Below are positions 63,691 through 64,000 of a stretch of DNA of 64,000 nt, piece after piece. The position numbers and the translations under genes are program-made. Each line of letters starts with the position of its first letter. Positions within the stretch are counted from its first letter, which is position 1. The notes under the pieces were generated by a model. It was not told the DNA's origin. It worked only from the letters and a program-made list of their open reading frames with translations, and did no database searches. Source of the DNA: Argyresthia goedartella (lineage: Eukaryota > Arthropoda > Insecta > Lepidoptera > Argyresthiidae); the NCBI GenBank assembly GCA_949825045.1, contig OX463813.1, forward strand, positions 6,820,001-6,884,000, read 5' to 3'.

Positions 63691-63976
63691 ATGTACGATA
63701 TAAAAACTATCTAATAAGTGCCAATAAGATGTCTCAAAATAACAATCTTACAAAATAAATAAATAAGAACAAAGACAAGCTGTAATGAACATAACTTATG
63801 AGAAACCAGACTGGACCAGTCCCCCCAAGTAGCACCCGTTCACGAGTATGACTTGAGCACCAGCCATCACCCCCCTCGCCGTATTTGAGGGAGGGGAGCA
63901 ACTTAAGTGTTTCCTCTCCTGCTCCTCCGCCAGCCCATACGAGAAAATGTATGTTATAACTGCCCCTTTCCTCCAG

Positions 63977-64000
63977 GTGGTGATAAACTGCGGCATCATC
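63977..64000 (+). CDS. ena: Enabled, exon 3 start (partial)
   Basis: GTGGTGATAAACTGCGGCAT reads VVINCGII in phase 0, continuing the EVH1 strand after [12 protein letters not shown] directly after DHE is the expected order in Ena/VASP proteins. The exon runs off the window. Confidence 0.95.

Larger units (their letters stand above)
62612..63976 (+). other. ena: ena intron 2 (1,365 nt)
   Basis: Donor GTAAGATC, acceptor CTGCCCCTTTCCTCCAG. It contains a decayed second copy of exon 2, an unclassified open frame at 63172-63357 and a LINE tail at 63362-63690. Confidence 0.9.

Overview
The window looks like nuclear DNA of an insect, most likely a moth or butterfly. Reasons: AT-rich intergenic sequence, GT-AG introns, an insect-type initiator (TCAGTT), an Enabled/Ena orthologue, and dense families of short non-autonomous elements of the kind known from Lepidoptera (tRNA-headed SINEs, elements beginning with a CAAGTGCGAGTCGGACTCGC-type 5' end, RTE/CR1/Jockey-like LINE tails, foldback MITEs). 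Assignment to Lepidoptera is inference from repeat style; no species can be named.

Only one protein-coding gene is well supported: the 5' part of enabled (ena), an actin-regulatory Ena/VASP protein, on the + strand. Exon 1 (50385-50992) encodes 202 residues of low-complexity, Ser-rich, basic sequence preceded by a Glu-rich helix. An 11.45-kb intron full of transposons separates it from exon 2 (62446-62611), which holds the start of the EVH1 domain. Exon 3 begins at 63977 and runs off the window. The reading frame is continuous through both splice junctions. Intron 2 carries a decayed, in-frame second copy of most of exon 2 (62882-62989).

The first 50 kb hold no other convincing gene; they are a transposon graveyard. 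Recognisable families: SINE A (tRNA head, 13 copies), SINE B (tRNA head, 6), SINE C (1), SINEs D and E (a shared tRNA-like head with two different bodies), a ~170-bp non-tRNA retroposon I (3 copies, each with an 11-15 bp target duplication), family F (at least 12 copies), family G foldback (7 copies, two fused head to head into an ~815-bp inverted repeat), family H with iterated GATCACCAAA motifs (about 11), families J, K, P and Q, and many single foldback elements with TA or 3-bp TWA-like target duplications. LINE coding relics (RT palm fragment, ORF2 C-termini) lie at 8424, 14785, 24445, 28198, 34880 and 52915.

Tandem repeats include a 55-59 bp minisatellite with a 228-bp higher-order period (4698-5438), six almost identical 110-bp units (38551-39210), a poly(G) tract (38109-38150) and several twofold duplications (5827, 18448, 23290, 44998). 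Many insertions are nested, so relative ages can be read directly: for example a TA-flanked MITE inside a SINE B, a SINE B inside an F element, and a SINE plus a foldback inside a LINE tail. All homology statements are by eye; no database search or alignment program was run.
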